A stretch of DNA of 23,087 nucleotides. It comes from Entrophospora sp. SA101. Taxonomy: Eukaryota; Glomeromycota; Glomeromycetes; Entrophosporales; Entrophosporaceae. This document shows, piece by piece, positions 18,748 to 23,087 of the stretch. The position numbers and the translations under genes are program-made. The stretch lies in NCBI GenBank assembly GCA_958430865.1, contig CAUDNR010004155.1:1-23087 (forward strand), read 5' to 3'. A model generated the notes under the pieces. That model was not told the DNA's origin, ran no database searches, and worked only from the letters and a program-made list of their open reading frames with translations. Each line of letters opens with the position of its first letter. The stretch's first letter is position 1.

Positions 18748-21202
18748 ATGGGTATATTTAAATCCGAATTACCTGATCTAATTATTCCAAATGTTAACCT
18801 TTATCATCATGTAATCAGCAATCCTAACTCAATTCCTGACACTAAACCAATCTACATTGATGGATTAACCAATAAAAGTATTACTTTTGGTGAATTTAAA
18901 AGTTTTACCAAAAAGTTTGCTAGTGGATTAAATCAATTGGATTTAAACCTGGAGAAGTTCTGGCAATTGTTTCTCCAAATCACATACATTATCCCATTGC
19001 ATTATTAGGAACAATTGCATTTGGTAATTAATTAACCAATAACTTGCTTAACAATTATGCACAAAAAAAATTCTTTTGGCAAAATAATTAATTTGTTTTT
19101 GAATTTTTTTTCAGGTGGAACTGTTACAACAGCCAATCCTGATTATACAGTTGATGAATTAACATATCAATTAACCGATTCCAAAGCATCAAATCATTGT
19201 TACACATCTGTCAACCTTACTCACTGTTTTAAAAGCTGCAAACAATGTAAAAATACCAACTTCCAAGATCTTTGTATTTGATGAAAATGAAGATCTCGAT
19301 CATGGCATTAGAACATTCATCAGTCTATTCAAGGATGATGATGATGATTCAGCAATTATTCATTATACAACTGATGAGGAAGTCAAATCAACTGTTGCTT
19401 ATTTGTGTTATAGCTCTGGCACAACTGGCAGACAAAAAGGTGTTGAGACCACACATTATAATATGGTTGCTAACATTGAACAAGTTTATCATTTTGAGAA
19501 ATTTACTCCTGATCTTGCATTCTTGGGAGTATTGGTGATACTAATACTAAATATTAATTATGATTGATGATTGTGATTTATGAATTATGATTGATGATTC
19601 AAATTTGATTACGATATTTTATTTTATTTTTTGCAGCCATTATACCATATGTTTGCATTGCATTTTATTATTCATCAAGCACTTTATAGTGTAAGTTTAT
19701 AATGGATTTTTTTTTGAAAAATTTTTTTTTAAAAAGCTCTCATAAAATTCTTTTTATAATTACAATAGGGAGCATCAGCAATAATTTTATCAAAATTTGA
19801 TATAGATTCATTTTGTCATGCAATACAAGATCATAAAATAAATATTATATATGTAGTTCCACCAATTGTGCTTAAACTGGTTAAAGATCCAGCTGTTGAC
19901 AATTATGATTTAACAAGTTTGAAATTTTTATTCTGTGCTGCTGCTCCATTAAGTGAAGAGTTGAGTAATATGTTCATCAACAAATTTGGTACACCTCTTA
20001 AGCAAGGTTATGGACTTACTGAAACTACACCAATCATTACAATGGATAGGACTGATGATATCACAATTGGTAATTAAAAAGATATTTTTTTTTTATTGTT
20101 GAAGGAAGGACAGAAGGAAATAAATGAATAATATATTTTTTTTTTTTTTGAAAAAAAAAAAATTAGGATCATCTGGAATTCTTATAGCAAATATAGAAGC
20201 AAAAATTATTGATGAAAGTGGAAAAGGTAATTAACAATGAATCATTATTTATCACTAAACAATTAATTGATTATTATATATTTATATTTGATAGAACTTG
20301 GGATTAATGAACAAGGTGAACTATGTGTTCGTGGTCCAAACATTATGAAGGTACCAATCATATTTATATGAGTATTGTTAATCAGAGGAGACAATGAAAT
20401 TGAGCAATATACTACTATTCAAGATGAATGGTCTATCATTGCTGCAACTTCTACATCAGGAAATTCTTCCCACCATAATATTGTGTTTGTAAGTTTTAAT
20501 ATGCAATCAATTTATTTTAATTGATCCTTCACATGTCTATGAAAAAAAAAATAGGGTTATCTTAATAATAAACAGGCCACTAAAGAATGTATTGGTAAAG
20601 ATGGATTTTTCCGTACTGGAGATGTTGCTTTTATTAATGAAAATGGTAGATTATTGTAATATCATAAAATAAAATATTCTTTTTCATGTTTAATTAACAT
20701 ATTTATTATTATTATTATTGTAAAAGGGAAAATTTTTTTGGTTGATCATATAAAAGAACTTATCAAATATAAGGTTTGCCTTTTTTCTTTTTTTCTTTTT
20801 TTGATTAATCAATTCTTCCCATCACTATCACCTCAAAAAAAATTTTTTAGGGCTCTCAAGTTGCACCTGCAGAACTTGAATCAGTCCTACTTACAAATCC
20901 CATCATTTCCGATGCAGCTGTAGTTGGTATATATTCAGAACAAGATGCAACGGAATTACCAGTTGCCTACATTGTACTACAAAATCTTCCTCCTGAAGCT
21001 GCCAATGATCACCAACAAACCAAAAAACTAATTCAAGATCATGTAGCTGAAAAAGTTGCTCCTCATAAAAAATTACATGGTGGTGTCTACATTATTGATA
21101 AGATACCCTAAAAGTCCTTCTGGAAAAATTTTGAGAAAAGATTTGAGAGGACGACTTAAGAGTGAATGGGTTTGTCCTGATGATCTTCTTAAATATAAAT
21201 AA
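18748..21202 (+). CDS. AMP-binding acyl-CoA synthetase, 4-coumarate-CoA ligase-like, with three 1-base frame breaks
   Basis: Nine exons: 18748-19023, 19115-19534, 19637-19690, 19769-20069, 20167-20226, 20295-20350, 20555-20645, 20727-20773 and 20851-21202. The product belongs to the ANL superfamily, which adenylates a carboxylic acid with ATP and transfers it to CoA. Visible motifs are the phosphate loop [18 protein letters not shown] (residues about 190-207), [34 protein letters not shown] (about 330), [21 protein letters not shown] (about 408) and the C-terminal [11 protein letters not shown] with the catalytic Lys (about 525). Splice phases agree. Three single-base changes break the frame: one G missing near 18939, one A extra near 19191, one C extra near 21106. 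Ignoring them, the length would be 551 aa, normal for the family. There is no peroxisomal SKL end. It is either a very young pseudogene or an intact gene with sequence errors. The substrate is unknown. Confidence 0.85.
20372..20524 (+). other. Exon-like open frame inside intron 6 of the acyl-CoA synthetase gene
   Basis: Intron 6 (20351-20554) is about 204 nt, two to three times most other introns of this gene. It holds 50 open codons of non-AT-driven composition: [20 protein letters not shown], then [16 protein letters not shown]. The block ends at a perfect consensus donor GTAAGT (20489-20494), and an AG precedes it at 20384-20385. Using that AG does not keep the host frame, so it is not a productive cassette exon of this gene. 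It looks like a relic or captured exon from elsewhere. No family recognised. Confidence 0.4.
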
Positions 21203-22175
21203 TTTATTTATTTATAATTTGTATTTCAAAAAATAATAATAAATTTGTCATGGGAATTTTATCCTTGCATTCTTCTCAAAGTTGCACACAGTATGAGAAA
21301 TCCTATTATAAAATTTTAGTATTAGGCAACATAACTAAAATTTTTAGGTTCTCATCACTAAAAATTTTCAAATTGACCCAGTGTCCTGGGCCTTATAGGC
21401 CATCACTAAACTTTCAGGCAGTCCAGCAACTGTCCCTGGTCAAAAATGTAAAATTTACATTTAAGATTACTTAAAATTGATGCAAGTGTCCAATCTAAGA
21501 TTACTTGCTTGAAGCCTCTTAATGACTGCTGAAACTCTACTAAACAATTAGTATGTAACCTGCTGAAACTTTGCTAATTGCCAAAACCCCCAAATGTGAA
21601 GCTCTAATAAACAATTATTGTGTAACATGTCAAAACTGCCAATGGAGTTCTGGCAAGCAACCATAGTCCAATCAATGTCATATTAATTGATTTGTTAGCA
21701 ATTTGGTTTTTCAGGCCTTTTTTCAAACCTTATGTCTTATTGTGTCTTGATGTTAAACATGAGTATTTTTAATGTGTAAACTGGTCAGTAGAATGATAAT
21801 TAACCCTAAAAAAAGTTTATTTGCTCTGCTAAAAAAACTATTTTACTATTCAACAGCCCATTAAACTAATGAATAGGTTTTTGCTAGTATAAAGTATTCA
21901 TAACATTATGATCATACCATACCAAATTTTGGGGATCAAACAAAATCAATGCATATGGGTATCATCTTTCTAAAAACCATTTGGACATTGATGTTGATTT
22001 AGATATTGATTTTTTTTTTCATCTTTATTTATTATAAAAACTATTAATTCGGATCATATAAATAAGCTTATTATTATACTTTTGTATCACCTATATTTTC
22101 GTGTGAAAAAATTCATTTTTCCAATTCCTTTAAAAAAATAGAACTTTATATACCTGTTTGTATAAACTTTACAAA
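21203..22175. other. Intergenic region with local duplications
   Basis: No gene is supported. A 74-codon frame at 21250-21474 (containing FRFSSLKIFKLTQCPGPYRP) overlaps a short palindrome GGCCTTATAGGCC near 21388 and a CCCAGTGTCCT word also present at 18019; it looks like part of a dispersed repeat rather than a gene. A diverged direct duplication of about 50 bp lies at 21530-21584 and 21598-21645 (CTCTACTAAACAATTAGTAT versus CTCTAATAAACAATTATTGT). The sequence ends with a TATA-like ACTTTATATACC at 22143-22154 just before the following start codon. Confidence 0.45.
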
Positions 22176-22440
22176 ATGGCTTGTAGTCAAGGTGCTCCTA
22201 TGACTTGTACTATATCAAAAAAAAGAATTAAAGCAGGAAGAAACTAAATGTTCAATACCCAAATTGTCACATGTTAGTTCTGGTAGAAGTAAGTAAACAG
22301 AGTTGTTCATATAAACAATAATGCTATTTTAATACTTTTAGTAAGATTGCATTTCTTTAGTAGAAAAAAAGTTAATCAAAACCAAAAAGTCACCAAGAAT
22401 CCTAAATCAGAAGACCTAGTTTTGGTTAAAAAATTATTTT
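22176..22440 (+). pseudogene. Gene start cut by a MITE insertion
   Basis: An ATG about 30 bp after a TATA-like box opens MACSQGAPMTCTISKK. At an A8 homopolymer (about 22219-22226) a one-base change of frame leads into ELKQEETKCSIPKLSHVSSG, ending at a consensus donor GTAAGT (22289). A plausible intron runs to TTTCTTTAG (22360), and a second exon-like block reads KKVNQNQKVTKNPKSEDLVL VKKL, after which the sequence becomes the repeat at 22426-22704. The product is unknown. It may be a real 5' gene portion truncated by the transposon, or a coincidence in AT-rich DNA. Confidence 0.4.
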
Positions 22441-22704
22441 CTTCCTGCCAAATTTAGATATGATTGTCGAGATCAGTCTAAATTTAGCAATGATCCTAGC
22501 GCTCAAATTCTTCCGAGTACATGTTTTAAAAAAGAATAGAACTCTACAACAAATAATTTTTTTTTGAGAAAATCTCTCTATTACATTAAATTTAAAGACA
22601 TATTATATCAACTAATAGAGCTATTTTTAAAAGGTGGGACAGAAAATGACTTCTATCTTTTTAAAATTCGCACAAAATTTAGGTCTTTTAGACCGAGCTA
22701 ACTA
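22426..22704. mobile_element. MITE copy B, left-truncated relative of the 15301 element
   Basis: The sequence is homologous to 15394-15677 throughout, with small indels and substitutions. Its right end, as reverse complement, is TAGTTAGCTCGGTCTAAAAG, which pairs with the left terminus of copy A better than copy A's own right terminus does. The first ~95 bp of copy A, including the left inverted repeat, are missing here, so it is a truncated or internally deleted copy. No coding capacity. Confidence 0.75.
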
Positions 22705-23087
22705 TATATACCATAATAATAAATATCCGACCATCCTACGTCGTGTAACGTCAAATGAAAAAAACTTACCAAAAAATGCAACATTTTCTTAAATAAAACC
22801 TTTTTACTTTACTAAGTAAACTTGTACTTGATATCGAAATCTCTAAATTACAAAACTGTGGCGTGCCAGGCATGACAAAAGTCTATTAATACACTATTTG
22901 ACATTTAAAATTAGGGTGGTATTATTTTAAATGATTTAAAATTTATTTAAAATGAAAAATTTTTGAAAAAAATTTTACTTAAAATTCTGTTACATGCAAA
23001 CCAGTGTCTAACATCCGGAAAATATAAAAAAATTTTACACGTGCCAATTGTAAGTTTAATAATAAAAAAGTGTAAAACTTACGTCGG
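22705..23087. other. AT-rich end of window, nothing recognised
   Basis: No gene, repeat pair or RNA feature could be supported. The last bases (AAAACTTACGTCGG) contain CTTAC, which on the minus strand would read as a GTAAG donor, so a minus-strand exon could begin beyond the window; this cannot be tested here. Confidence 0.35.

Overview
The window looks like nuclear DNA from an AT-rich, intron-rich fungus. Introns are short (about 60 to 200 nt), start GTAAG/GTAAT and end in TAG/CAG. Asn/Asp homopolymers are encoded by AAT/GAT microsatellites, and small non-autonomous DNA transposons are frequent. A large secreted/transmembrane protein, a stand-alone NT-type C2 protein and a 4-coumarate-ligase-like acyl-CoA synthetase together suggest an arbuscular mycorrhizal (Rhizophagus-like) genome. 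That placement is my inference from style and family recognition; no search was run.

Layout. Positions 113-3740 hold an array of six diverged units of roughly 440-560 bp, with a 249-bp MITE inserted cleanly in the last one. Positions 3811-8859 (minus) hold one complete 10-exon gene that I could join in a single frame to 1402 residues. It has a signal peptide, a His run, a Pro/Ser/Thr stalk, a long ectodomain, a block of several membrane segments and a very acidic Asp/Asn tail. Positions 8860-10890 contain a possible membrane-protein fragment and a broken ribose-5-phosphate isomerase on the minus strand. A small 125-aa hypothetical gene lies at 10892-11269. A decayed long-chain alcohol oxidase (GMC oxidoreductase) lies at 12473-13100. 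Positions 13100-16200 are mostly transposon-derived or repetitive, including two MITEs.

Positions 16203-17487 (plus) hold a complete seven-exon NT-C2 (EEIG1/EHBP1 N-terminal type) gene of 261 aa. A TA-flanked mariner-type MITE follows it. Positions 18748-21202 (plus) hold a nine-exon AMP-binding acyl-CoA synthetase. Its coding sequence is complete except for three single-base length changes, each in a short homopolymer, so it is either a very young pseudogene or an intact gene with sequence errors. The last 1.9 kb is repeats plus the start of a gene whose second exon runs into a second copy of the MITE family seen at 15301.

The genes do not form an obvious pathway. Three independent enzyme relics or near-relics (ribose-5-phosphate isomerase, long-chain alcohol oxidase, acyl-CoA synthetase) lie among transposon debris, as expected for a repeat-rich, gene-decaying compartment. 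The most novel-looking item is the 1402-aa receptor-like protein. I see no CRISPR, tRNA, rRNA or defence system.
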